Assembly (NCBI GenBank): GCA_030737835.1
Contig: CM060855.1
Location: 15,443,438-15,507,437, forward strand
From: Acorus gramineus
Taxonomy: Eukaryota > Streptophyta > Magnoliopsida > Acorales > Acoraceae
Length of the DNA: 64,000 bases
Reading direction: 5' to 3'
Under the pieces are notes generated by a model. It was given only the letters and a program-made list of their open reading frames with translations. It ran no database searches and was not told the DNA's origin. The translations under genes and the position numbers were made by a program. Of this stretch, positions 24,601 through 36,216 are shown in pieces. Position 1 is the first letter of the stretch. Every line of letters starts with the position of its first letter.

Positions 24601-27600
24601 TTTTTACCCCTCAATAATGAAAGTACTTCCAAGTTTTTTTTTTCTCTCAATAATGAAAATACTGCCAGAAGACCTTGACCATCCACTTTGTTTCAACATT
24701 AAACAAACTCCTAAGGATAAGGGGACGTCCAAAATCTAGATGTTTTGTCACCTATGTAAAATCCTAGCCAACTACAATCATGCCTATTTAGCAAATTTAC
24801 CCCGTTATGACTGGATATATCCAACAGCCATTTTAACTCCTAAAAAAAGTAGAGCATGAAATTTTTTGCCCAAAAGAATGTACAGACATTTTATAAATCC
24901 CAAAAGCATGTCAACAATAATCTATTCCAACCCTTCATAAAATTATAGAAAAAGAATTCCTTTAGTCATCGCATCTGTCTTTTTTTTGCGCTTTGATAAT
25001 CTGCTACAACATCAAGTATGCCTTTAAATTATTAATGAGATATTTTTCCCCGAGAGAAAAGGATCAGGTGTTCCTCCAATTATTTTGTACTATGGTAAAA
25101 ACACAAAAGTATATAATGGACGATCAGTAGAGACAGCCATTTTCGTTTAGAATTGTTGGCTTCAGGTTGGTGAGCTAGGGTGTTGTGGGTTTTATGTGTG
25201 AGCTCTTCTGTTTGAGAATATATTTTTAGTATGGTAAACACAAAATATAGAATGAAAGTCAAGATGTTTTCTGAAACACCCTAGATCACCACCTTGTAAA
25301 AGATCCAGCAATTTTACAAGAAAGTGGCTTTCCCTACTGACTTCACTGTTCCAGCCCTTATGAATGCTTTAAGCACCCTGCAAGGCCACAACATTCCCCT
25401 TGCATTTTTCATAGAGCACTGTTTTTCTTCGAACACTTTATCATTTCTAGTAATCCATATGCTCCAACAAATGACATGATAATAATTTGTACAAATTTTT
25501 TCACAGTGGTCCTGTCACCCTTGTTTCTTGAGTGGAAGATCAATTATATCTGCTAAAAAAGGGGCAGCCCTCCTTACAAAGGACATTCTCAATCTTCCTC
25601 AACTATTTCGATATTTTGAATTGACAAACGTCTATTATGTTGTTTTTAGTAACTTCTTTCATTTGTATCTTTGATCACATTCCAGTAAATAATGTTCTTG
25701 ATTTTACTGTGCCAGCAAACTGCCATAGTGACATTTCTTTACAAAGTGAAACATTTTTATTTCAAAAAATGGTATTAATGTATCTAAAATTTGCATATCT
25801 TGGAAACAATGTGTTCCTTGCTATTCTCACCATTCTGTACTCTTAAAATTAGTTTGCTTCCTTATTCTCTTGTTCTGTAATTTTGAACAAAGGTACACGG
25901 TAAGCTATGCGGTGCTGCAGCTCTTGAAGGCAATGACACAATATTTCTTGGTAATATTGATAAAAAGTGGAAGAAAGAAGATGTAAGTTTTACTTCGATG
26001 GAAGACCTTTTACATTGCCATCAAGCATTCCTAATGGTCAACTATAATTAATTTATAAGTATGAACCTCATTATCTCTAATAATTTTTTTTGTGGCGTAG
26101 GTCCTTAAGTTGTTAAAGGATATTGGAATTGAGAATATTGACACTGTTACAGTCATGACGAATCCTGCTAATGCTGATGCCAATCGTGGATTTGCATTTC
26201 TAGAGCTACAAACTAACAAAGATGCAAAGAATGCTTACAAGAAACTTCAGAAGAAAGATGCTTTTGGCAAAGGTCGAAACATCAAAGTTGCATGGGCTGA
26301 ACCACTGAATGAACCAGATGAAGAAGAGATGTCAAAGGTTCAGTATCTTCTGTCCTTACTTTTGTATTTGTTTGTGACATGTCACACTCATACATCCATT
26401 TGCAGTCAATCAAGTATCATGATTAGAAATTTATACATCTTATGATTCATTCATCCACTTAAAGACCAGGAGAATAACTCCTTTGGAAGAGAGAATTTCA
26501 AAGGTATTTGGTCGTGGCATTTTGTTGATTCAGTTTGATGAATTTCATGTATTTTTAGGTCAAAACAGTTTATACTGAAGGTTTGCCATCATCTTGGGAT
26601 GAAGAAAAAGTGAGGGAACATTTTAAAAAGTTTGGGGAGATTGAGAGAGTTGTCCTGGCCAGGGATATGCAGTCTGCTAAGAGGAAAGACTTTGCCTTTG
26701 TTAATTACACCAGTCGTGAGGCTGCTCTTTCATGCGTGCAATCATTTAATAAGGAGTTGGTTGATGAAGGCTCAAAGGTTTTGCACTATCTCTTGAAGAT
26801 GGGTTTGCAGCTATTTAAACTATTACTATTTAAATTATTTATAATTATTCCTGGTCAGGTGAATCTGAAGGTTTCTCTTGCCAAACCTTTATCAAAGAGT
26901 AAGAACAAAAAGATAGGGGTGAAGACCAATGGCAAAGATTCTTCTAAGGAAAAATCAAAATTGAAGACTGCCCAACGTGAGTTAATAAGTTAATATTATA
27001 TCCTTTGCAAAAGTCATACATTTCCATCACTCAGATTAGTTTGGAAAATTTATGGAAGGTGACCATGTTATTTTCTCTTACACTATCAAACCAATGTGGT
27101 AAATTTTTCTTCTAGTTTTAGCAACAGAAGTATGAAGAATTATTGTTTTGTGTTTTTTTTTTCTGGTTTATTGATGCATCTTTCTGAATTATCATTTTGT
27201 TAGACCTTGTTTTCATGGGCTCTATTTTGTTTCAAGCTGGACTCGTGGCTTAGCTTGGTTGTTGTTTCCTTGGACACTCCATATGTGAGATACATTCTAG
27301 AGATCATTTAGTTATTTAGGTGTTGTAGATGTTCATATTTGCATGGTGTTGTGCCATTAGTCAATCTAAACCCTTTTTTTTTTGCATATTGTCTACAAAA
27401 GAGGTTCCTTTCATTGCAGGGTGAGGGGTTAACCTATGTTTTGGCTCTAAGAGTGGGGCATTCCTCAGATCCTGCTCTATTATTCTTATTTTCATTTCTA
27501 TATGATTTTGTAATGTATCCTCCAGTTTAGCAGTTTGACGTATAACTCGGTAGAAACCACGTCTCATAGGAGATAAGAAGAAGATGTAGCTAGTTGTTTA

Positions 27601-30364
27601 TCTTACATTACCAAATAGTTGGTTATCTTGACAGATGATTGGATATGAGTTACAAAGAAACAGAATTAGCCTGCCAGTCTCTGATAATTTAAAAAAAAAG
27701 GGTTTAAGAAATTAAACAAGTTTCCCCATAGGAAGTAGATGTGAAGGTTTACTGAGTTCATGATATATTATCTGCAAAATTTTCTTTACAGTACAGTTGG
27801 TCTTTAGTGGGTTATGAGCTTCTTTTAACTTTGATTTTTAGTTTGGATTAATGTTTTTATGGTTCTTTTCTTCATATTCTTATGAATATTCTGTATGCTA
27901 GTTTACTTAAACATTTGTTTTCCTTATATTTTATCATCTTCAGGTGATGCAAAGATCAACATTCCTTATAACCCTGGAAAGATCAATGTTTCTTATAACT
28001 CTGGAAAAAATTTCAGAGGAGTTCCTGTTCATAGTGGCGGGGCGAGGTCATCTACTAACCATGAACTATTGCAAGTTCTGAGAGAACAAGCTACTTGGAA
28101 TCAGGGATCAACTGTTGCTCGTATGGGTATGATTCTCTGATGATTTATTCTTTCTTACATCTGAAACAAGCATGTTTTTTCAGTTTTTCTCTAAGTGATC
28201 ATTGCACTTATTTCAGTGCTAGAATTTTTAGGACTCGCGTTATTTATATGCTTTATTTTGATGTGTGGATCCCAAATTCTTAGTCGATAGAGTTGGAAGT
28301 TTTTCCTCCTCACCCATGTCTAGTTTCTTTTCAGTTTATACTTGTGATGGTGGCAGGAATTTTATTTTATTTTTGTTCATTTATTGAAAATTTGTATTAG
28401 TATACCCTCCTTTCTGATGGTTTGGTCTCAGGTATTGGGGATAAGCTGCACCTATAAAAAGATATATAGAAACTATAGAATTTTGTGTGGAATTCTCTTT
28501 ATTAAATAAATTGCTTTTGGTGAGAAGAAATGCCTTTTCTTTCCTTATTTAGATTTAGTTGATCTGTGCACTCAACAAAAAATAATATTTATTATTCACT
28601 AATGTTGTGTGTTTGTGCACAATCTGGGATGGGAAATGAGGGAATCTGCATGAAAGGTAAAGTGATGGGAATGAAAATGATTTTCCCATTGACCAATTTT
28701 TTTTAGTTTGTGCCTGCACATCCACTCCTGAGGAGCTGAAAAAAAGATGTGGAGCTGAAAATTTTTTTCACTCTCTTCTAATAAGACAAGATATAAAGTA
28801 AACTAAAGAAATTCTCTCTTTTGTGGCACAAACACCAGGTTTTGGTCAAAGAGAAAATTTCACTTTTCTCTCATTTTCATCAGTTAACTGCATGCATAAA
28901 CACACCCATAATATGTTCTGATGTGTGTTTTGGACTCTGGTAATGCTTGGTCATTTTTTTTTATCGGTGTAGAAGTAGGGTATGTGTGTAATTGGTCGAC
29001 AATGTTACTAAACTTTGACATCTCTCTCCTTAAAATCATCAGTGGCTCATGCTCATGTATTCATGGGCATGCGTGGTTTAATCTGGAAGGTCTACCCTAG
29101 ACGTTGGTTACAACATGTGAATGATTCATACATCCTTCCCATTGTCGATTATCTAATACACAATATGTTTTTTCACATTGTTGATGTTCCTCGTGTGCTT
29201 CCATGGTGGACTGGGTATGCCCTTTTTCGACAAATGTCTCTTTCCTCCCCTAGCTTGTTTTCCTGTGTCCCACTTTGTACTTGATTATTATTTCCCAAAA
29301 AGGAAGAAGGATATTAAGGTCCTTTTCTTGAGCACTTCTTGTAAAGGCTAGTTTTATTGAGGAACTTATACATGATACCATGTGTTGCCTGGTTACTTTT
29401 TCATTTGTGGTGTTATATATTTGTCCACATGCTTTGTTTCTATTGATGTTATACTTGTCATATTTCAGGCCCACCTCCTGCACTGGATTATTCATATGGC
29501 TCACATGGAGTAAAACGACCATATTCCACATTGGTAAATTTAAATTTCATTGTGGAACACTCGTTACTCGTTAAATGTTCCTTTTTTCCCCCCACATTAG
29601 TCACGGAGCTCACAATATTCTCTGCTTGGGGTCACAGGGAGACAGTATGCCATATTCAGATCCAAGAGGATATCCTCGGGCTCGAATGGACGCCATCCAT
29701 CCCGTTGCAGGCTCAAGGTAATCATTTGATTCATTGGAACAGGCCTTTATTTTGAGCTGTGAAATAATCACTTAAATTTTTCTTTTTGTCTGGTAATTTC
29801 ACTCTTAGTCTATATAGTTTGCATCATCTACTGATACAGGCTTACATTATTTCCATGTTTTTTTGTTTCAGTTATAGCTCTTCGATATATGGCATGGCTG
29901 GCCCGTCCTCTTCATATTATCATCAACCAACTGCTGGTTATGGAACAGGCATGCTCAAGATTTCATTCTTTACGCTAAACTGCATGTGACACTGGTTTTC
30001 CATAGGCACAAATAAACATGCAAAATTAACTTATATTTTACTAATTTCAGGCACTCCTTATGGTTCATCAGACCCTTCAACCAGGTTTCAGGTATGTGCC
30101 ATCTATCATTATTCGTCAAACTCAGAACCATCGCGTTCAAGTATAGAATTCCAAAAGCATCGTCATAAGAAACTGATTCAGGTTTGGAATACTCTCCTGC
30201 AGATGAGACAGGGACCGCCTCCTTATGGAAGTGATCTTTATCGAAGATGTGAGTTCCCTTCCATCTTTTTCGATATCCATATTTAACATTTGCTCAGGTT
30301 TAGGTTTCAGGATATCCTCAATTTATCAACTAATAGCACAACTTTGTTGTTCCTACACACAGAA
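21655..30364 (+). CDS. hnRNP Q/SYNCRIP-like protein with three RRMs, 12 coding exons, about 743 aa
   Basis: Nuclear RNA-binding protein. Exons: 21655-22728, 25893-25982, 26101-26337, 26559-26777, 26859-26976, 27944-28126, 29469-29533, 29638-29717, 29872-29948, 30051-30091, 30203-30248 and 30363-30364; all phases agree (2232 nt). The N-terminal ~290 residues are Pro/Glu/Thr-rich, then basic, then acidic. RRM1 (~293-370) has RNP2 IFIGGL and RNP1 KGYAFLRY. RRM2 (~378-460) has IFLGNI and RGFAFLEL. RRM3 (~468-545) has VYTEGLP and KDFAFVNY. A KSKNKK segment and a Tyr/Gly/Ser/Pro-rich tail follow, ending GSDLYRR. This order matches plant hnRNP Q-like proteins such as the LIF2 relatives. Intron 1 is 3.2 kb. 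The intron after exon 9 has a GC donor (29949). The stop codon TAA appears to be split across the last junction (T at 30248, AA at 30363). Confidence 0.9.
21802..22017 (+). repeat. 39-bp coding minisatellite (13-residue repeat) in the hnRNP Q-like N-terminus
   Basis: Five full 39-bp units and a partial sixth, starting at 21802, 21841, 21880, 21919, 21958 and 21997. Each encodes a variant of EPPETPATAETVP. The period is a multiple of three, so copy number can change without breaking the frame. The repeat forms a disordered Pro/Glu-rich linker. Confidence 0.88.
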
Positions 30365-32020
30365 TGTTTTCATTCATGGTGGATCGGACATGCTTCAATG
30401 GAGGTTTCACGATCGGGCGATTCAGGGCTTCATTTTGAGAGAGATTATATTGTTCAATGTTTATAGAAGAGGAAGCCTTGCGGCTGATCTCAGCTGGTTG
30501 AAATTTTGAGGCTTTCCAGGTGCTTGACATGTAAACTGAATGGTAATTTGTTCATCTTTGCCACTTGTTGAAGTCCTAATGTTTCCTGAAAGAAAAGAAA
30601 GAAAGGATTTGAGAGCATGACAAATGGTTTTACATGCAAACCGCATCTCATTTGAATGCTGAGACCTTGTAACTTAAGTTTGATGACCAATTTGGCTATT
30701 TCAGATGAAACCTGTCAGCCCCAAATAAGGTGGTGGTTAGGGGATTTTTTTTTTTGTATGTGTACATTCTGATAAAGATTCAATTCCATCCGGATGGATG
30801 ACAGTCTACCAAAATGCATCAATGAGATTTCTATTAGTAGTTTTTTATTGATGGAATTTTTTAAAACTCATTGATGGATAGGTTTCATTCTTCATTCATT
30901 CATTGTGGAATTACTAAACTAGCATGCTGCCGCCTTGAATGTCGCTGGACTTAATAAAGCTCGGTCCTTGAAAAGGATATTATGGATATAGATAAAAATG
31001 AAACTATCTATATAGATAAAGATAAAACACATTTTAATCTATAATTTTAGCTGACCCAATTTTTTGATCCATTAGCCTGAATTGGCATTTAGTTTCCTTA
31101 ATTCCCAACATGTAATATATGGAGCTATGTTGGTCCAGTCTTAACACCTATAAAAAAATGATAAAAATACATGCACACAATAAAACCCAGGTTTACATGG
31201 TCTGACAATTTGTCCATGTCAGCGTAGGGGGAGAAATAATTGATTTATCAAATAATCAAAATATATCAAATTTTTTACCGATTCCTTTCTTGTGAAATAA
31301 TCTAGTTGATCAATATTTACAAAAAAAAAAAAAAAAATCTCTTTTAATCTTAAGAGAAAAGGACAAAAAAATTAATGGTACGAAATATTAAACTCAACTT
31401 TTATTAGAATGCAATAATACTATCTCTCAACAAATTAACTGAGTATTAAATTACATTGCAAAAAAACTACAATCTATGAACATTAAGGGTTAATTTGACA
31501 TCTATTCTTATTGTTATTCTGTTGAAACTTTCAGAAAAATTATGTTCATTCTTAAACAATTCAAGTTAAAATTTTACTGGATTCTTAGAAATGATGAATC
31601 TTTTTGTGTGTCAAAATTATCAAACTAGTCTTAAGACAAACAATAAAGACAAGGGAACAAGGCATCTTTGGATTTTCCTTGCCATTGACAATGGACTGTA
31701 AGAACATCTTTCGTCGCATTACATTAAGCTTTCTTGGCATGCAAAATATATATATAAAAATACGGATACTGCACTACAGAACAATGAGGACATTCGTCAA
31801 ACAAAGTCTTCTCTTGCAAACTCCACCCTCCGATAAAAACACAACCCACAACAACAGAATGAACTATAGATCCTCTATGTTCCGATACCGATGAATCCAA
31901 CGGTAGAAAACGTGTTTCGTGGAATTTCCATGCATGCCGTCCATGGGCGGAGCCCTCCCAAACCATGGCCGGATGGAGAAGATCAAACACAGCTGTACAT
32001 ATTGTCATATTTTTGGACCT
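30365..32020. other. hnRNP Q-like 3' UTR and intergenic DNA
   Basis: The hnRNP transcript probably ends near the AATAAA at about 30954. Beyond it the DNA is AT-rich. A segment near 31180-31230 (CCCAGGTTTACATGGT) recalls plant Copia-type LTR sequence, but I could not define ends. No gene seen. Confidence 0.45.
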
Positions 32021-32028
32021 TATAAATA
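32021..32028 (+). promoter_or_regulatory. TATA box of phytocyanin A
   Basis: TATAAATA, 123 bp before the ATG. The bases after it (GACCCC... then CATTGTTAACAATCATC) recur at the same place in the promoters of phytocyanins B and D, so the core promoter is conserved across the cluster. Confidence 0.75.
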
Positions 32029-32150
32029 GACCCCTCCCTCCAAAGCATTGTTAACAATCATCATAATCATCCACATTAATTAGTGCTTAAGAAAGCCATT
32101 GGAACTTAAAAGGTTTTTAAGGGTTTAAACGAGAGAGATTCAAAATTCAA

Positions 32151-32706
32151 ATGGCTTCTAAGCAAATGTTCGTCGTCGTCGTCCTCGCCATTATCGTCGT
32201 CCTCTCATCCATCGCCCTCGCGACGGAACACGTCGTAGGGGATAAAGATGGTTGGAAAATCGGCGTCAATTACACGGAATGGGTCAAGGGCAAGACATTC
32301 CTAGTCGGAGACACGCTCGGTAGAGTAATTAATCCTTCACTAATCATCTTTTCATTCTTATCTCCTAGTCATACATGGAGTGTATGGCAGTGATAGTGGA
32401 CAATGCATGGTATTTTAATTTGAAATCCTCATCAATATAAAAAATTAAATTTTCAATATAGATGATTGTGCTTAGATCATTGTTTCATGAGCTTTGTTCA
32501 TCCACCTCCATTTTTGAGGTATATTTTAACCACCAAACCTAGATAAACATTTGCATAAATGTCTACTAGACATTCACGTGAATAATATATTTTTCATATA
32601 GATGTATATATAGACGATAAATAAGATTAAAAATAAAACATGATTTATCTTTATTATTATTATTATCGAAATCATTAGAATACTAATAATTTTGGACAAT
32701 CTACGG

Positions 32707-32737
<31 letters not shown>

Positions 32738-33407
32738 CAAAGAAAGGCTGGATGCATCTTAATGTTGCGTCCAACCCAATGTACAACTTCAAATGTATTC
32801 GTCTAATGAAGTAAATGTAATTATAAAAAATATATTTAGATAAATCAATACATTTTTTTTTTAAAATGATAAAAAAAAAAATTCACACACTACACCGGCT
32901 AAATATATATTACACTAGGATATTATACACTCCACCAGTAGAGTGTATAAGCAACTAGAGACCATTTCTTAGTTACAAATGGAAGAAAATTGCAAATATG
33001 GACGCCCTTTTATTAAATATTGAAGTACTAATGCATGCAATTGTTTTTGGACAGTCTTCAACTATGACAATACAACACACAATGTCTTCAAAGTGGATGG
33101 GGATCAATTCAAGGCATGTAAACTCCCGCCGGCGAAGACCGCCGACAATCCTCTGAGCAGCGGGCACGACGTCATCGCCCTCAAGGCCTCCGGCAAGAAG
33201 TGGTACATCTGCGGCACGCCCGGACATTGCGATAAGGGCATGAAGCTTGTCATCAACGTCCAATCTCCGGCCGGCCCCGCCCCGACCCCGGCTCCGACCG
33301 CCCCATCCGCATTAGCACCATCACCCAGCGCCGCCTTCAGGACATCGGCACCGGCGATTTTGGCGGCGGCGTCCATGGTCGGGTCTGTGTTGGGTTCCTT
33401 GTTCTGA
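32151..33407 (+). CDS. Phytocyanin A, Met-ligand type (uclacyanin-like), about 173 aa
   Basis: Secreted blue (type 1) copper protein, probably GPI-anchored at the plasma membrane and acting in electron transfer or cell-wall redox chemistry; substrates are unknown for the family. Exons 32151-32319 and 33055-33407. Signal peptide ~1-24, then EHVVGDKDGW. Copper ligands: His in TTHNVF, Cys in KWYICG, His in PGHC, and Met in KGMKL. The structural disulphide would pair the Cys of FKACKLP with that of GHC. A short Pro/Ala/Ser-rich stretch (PAPTPAPTAP) suits arabinogalactan glycosylation, followed by a hydrophobic GPI-type tail ending GSVLGSLF. The single intron after VGDTL, phase 1, is at the same place in all five loci. 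This is the only intact copy with the axial Met. Confidence 0.93.
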
Positions 33408-35129
33408 TACATTATTACCATGCATACATATATAGTACCTTATATATGGATTTGTGTAGTTGAAGAGAATAAAGGCTGTTTTTGTTGCAGTTATATATAT
33501 ATATTGTCCTGATCCATGTGATTCTGGGCTTTTCCTTTGATTTTGAGATTGAATTATATTATGATATTGTTATGTACTTTTTAATAATTTTATGATGATT
33601 TTGATTGTTGTTTCATTTTGTTCGTGTTGTGGAGCATTAATAGAGGTGTAAAACATGCCGTGTTGTTGGACTGACTCGGCCAGGGCCAGAAAATGGGCCA
33701 ACGGGCTATAGGGCCATGCCAGTTTGGTTCGTTAATTTTAAATGCATCTAGGCCCCTTCAAATATTGTATATCAAGATTGATCCCTCTAAATTTGAATAT
33801 GCATATTATGCCCTCAGATACTTTACTTAATTTACATAACCCCTGTCATTACTTTGTTTAATCCATTGTCTAGTTAACCTAACCCAAGGAAATTCATTGA
33901 GGAGTAGTTATGTGTAGTGTGTTGTTTTGAGAGGACACTAGATATCTCTTTTACTATTGTTTACTTGTTCGGTGACACTGGGTATCATTTGTGCATCTGC
34001 TTTTAGCTGTACCATTTCACAGTGATGTGGGACTGTTTAATTGAATGGGGGTGAAAGTGTAACAGTTTAATCTCACATCACTTAGCGGAGAAAGATGATC
34101 TATGCTTATAAAATTTCTTTTTTAAAAAAAGACATTTTAAAAACCATGAGTTCAGTGATGAAACAAAACAGACAGTATCTTTTGTATTTTTTGACAATCC
34201 CCTAACAATAGTTCATAAAACCCAGCCCAGTGCACAAAATGATACAATTCAAAAATCATATGCATCTGGTGAGTCTAGTGGGGTTAGAGCTTGGGACTCA
34301 CTGAGAGAAAATTAAATCCATGATTCATATATGATTAGTGGTAGGGCGCTGTTACACCCAGATCCGTTTCCAGCCTTAATTTCAGTTCAGTTCTATATGC
34401 ATCGATAGAAAATTAACAATGCATATGTTCACGTTAACAAGACATATGCTTCAAAAAAAAAAAAAAAAGACGCGTGCCTACCATTTCGTTAAAAAAAAAA
34501 AAGACATATGCTTTCGAAAGAATTTTTTTACTTTCTATAAATACATCTATGCAATTCATTGGAATATATGCTTCATTTTTTTATAAAAACATGTGCCTCA
34601 TTAGATAAAGTACATTATTTTTTAAAAAATTTAAAACACATGTAATATAAAATTAAGCTAGAAATAGGACTGGACATATCATTATCCTAGTGTTATTATG
34701 TCTTATTGTCATTTTAACTAAATAGAGGGACTTCTTTTATTCGTGAGATTACAAGTGGGGTACTTTTATACATGTGTGTGTGTGTGACAACGATTGTAAT
34801 AATATCCATCCAATTCTCCATACGACACCAATCACACACATTTGGAAGGTTTGATTCAAAGTGAATACATTTTAGTTGTATTAGTTATGACAAGGAGCAC
34901 AATTTGAACTTGTTATATAAATATAGCGTTGCTTAAACTTTTGATAATATGCATTGAACAACTAAAGAAACCCAAATAAAAGTATCATACGCTTACAATT
35001 TATTATTCAATTAAAAATAGTAACAATTCAACAATAAAAATTTAATCAAACATAGCCACCAAAAATAACAATAATCAAATTTAAAATGAAAGAATAGATA
35101 TATCTATGAGTCAATGTTGTGTTGTGTGT
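33408..35129. other. Intergenic DNA between convergent phytocyanins A and B
   Basis: No gene. Short A/T tracts and a TG microsatellite near 34774-34787. The last ~200 bases before B (34920-35129) are homologous, in inverted orientation, to the 3' flank of phytocyanin D (41212-41412). Confidence 0.5.
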
Positions 35130-35921
35130 TTAGAACAAGGAGATCAACATGATCGCCGTCCCGATAAGTGATGCAAGTCCCGACACTGAAGTCCTACCGG
35201 ATGCGCCGGGCACTGGAGCTGAAGCTTTGTTGTCCGGCTTTGGAGTCGAAGCTTGGTTGTCCGGCGTTGGAGCCGAAGCTTGGTTGTCCTGCGTTGGAGC
35301 CGAAGCTTGGTTGTCCTGCTTTGGAGTCGAAGCTTGGTTGTCCGGCGTTGGAGCCAAAGCTTGGTTGCTCGGCGCTGGAACCGGAGATTGATCGTCCAAA
35401 ACGGTGATGACAAGCTTCTGACCGAGATTGCAATGGCCTGCGGCACCACAGATGTACCACTTGTTACCGGCGGTCTTGAGGGGGACGACATCGTGCCCGG
35501 TGGTAAGAGAATTGTTCACATTCGCAGGCGGGACTTGGCATGCTTTGAATTGGACGCCATTCACTTTAAAGACATTGTGGTTGTCTTTGCTATAGTTGAA
35601 AACTGCAAAATTGTGCCATTAATTGACATTTTAGTAGATTGCAACATAATTGAAGGGTTTTTAAGAAACGAATAATCTTAATGCAACGCATTAATCTTGG
35701 ATTGATGTAGATGATTGATGAGACATGCAAGGGTACAGAATCGAAAGATAGAAATTACCGAGCGAGTCTCCAACTCGGAAAGTCTTGCCAGTAGTCCACT
35801 TTGAGTAATCGAAGTTGGTCGTCCACCCTTGCTCATCGCCCACAATAAATTCTGTTGCGAGGACAACCGACGGAAGAACGACCACGATGGCGAGGATTGT
35901 GAACTTTTGAGGAGAAGCCAT
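35130..35921 (-). CDS. Phytocyanin B, Gln-ligand type (stellacyanin-like), with expanded repeat linker, about 211 aa
   Basis: Exons 35759-35921 and 35130-35602 (636 nt in frame). Signal peptide ~1-22 (ends VVLAT), then EFIVGDEQGW. Copper site: His in DNHNVF, Cys in KWYICG, His in AGHC, and Gln in NLGQKL, the stellacyanin-type axial ligand, which in the family gives a lower redox potential than Met. The Cys in FKACQVP can pair with that of GHC. After the domain comes a repeated linker of ~54 residues (DNQASAPTP variants), then a hydrophobic GPI-type tail (SGLASLIGTAIMLISLF). I chose the ATG at 35921; an in-frame CTT-rich stretch upstream has another ATG at 35951, but the shorter start matches paralogues. 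B and D are close duplicates, but D lacks the repeated linker. Confidence 0.93.
35215..35376 (-). repeat. 27-bp coding minisatellite in phytocyanin B
   Basis: About six 27-bp units, each encoding a 9-residue variant of DNQASAPTP, lie between the copper domain and the GPI tail. In-frame period. The duplicate D has only one remnant at this point (LDNQSPAPAPSAS), so the array expanded after the duplication or collapsed in D. Confidence 0.9.
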
Positions 35922-36037
35922 TGAAAGCTCTCTCTCTCTCTCTTGTTTCAAGTTTAAAAGGCTTTGTGTTTGCTCTAATGGTATTCGATCTCTTAAGCCT
36001 TGTTGTGGATGATTGTTAACAATGCTCTGAAGGGTCT

Positions 36038-36045
36038 TATTTATA
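36038..36045 (-). promoter_or_regulatory. TATA box of phytocyanin B
   Basis: TATAAATA on the minus strand, 116 bp before the ATG, followed by AGACCCTTCAGAGCATTGTT. It aligns with the D promoter at 40440. Confidence 0.75.
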
Positions 36046-36210
36046 GTGTTCTTTCCTTTACTTAATTATCAACTTTTTTTTTGTAGGGCACCGGCTATAG
36101 ACGGCATCTATATATAAATTACATATCCTGTGTCTTGTATTCATTGTGTTGTGTTTTTTTTTTTAAAGGATGGAGGTTGCAAGAACAGATTTGGAACATG
36201 TCAAATGCGT

Positions 36211-36216
36211 CACGTG
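36211..36216. promoter_or_regulatory. G-box CACGTG upstream of phytocyanin B
   Basis: CACGTG within GTCACGTGTC, about 170 bp upstream of the B TATA box. G-boxes bind bZIP and bHLH factors. The aligned place in the D promoter (~40268) reads ACACATGCAT, so the motif is lost or was never present there. Confidence 0.45.

Noticed and set aside
35149-35675. Plus-strand readings opposite phytocyanin B
   Set aside because: Shadows of the 27-bp coding repeat and the copper domain in other frames.
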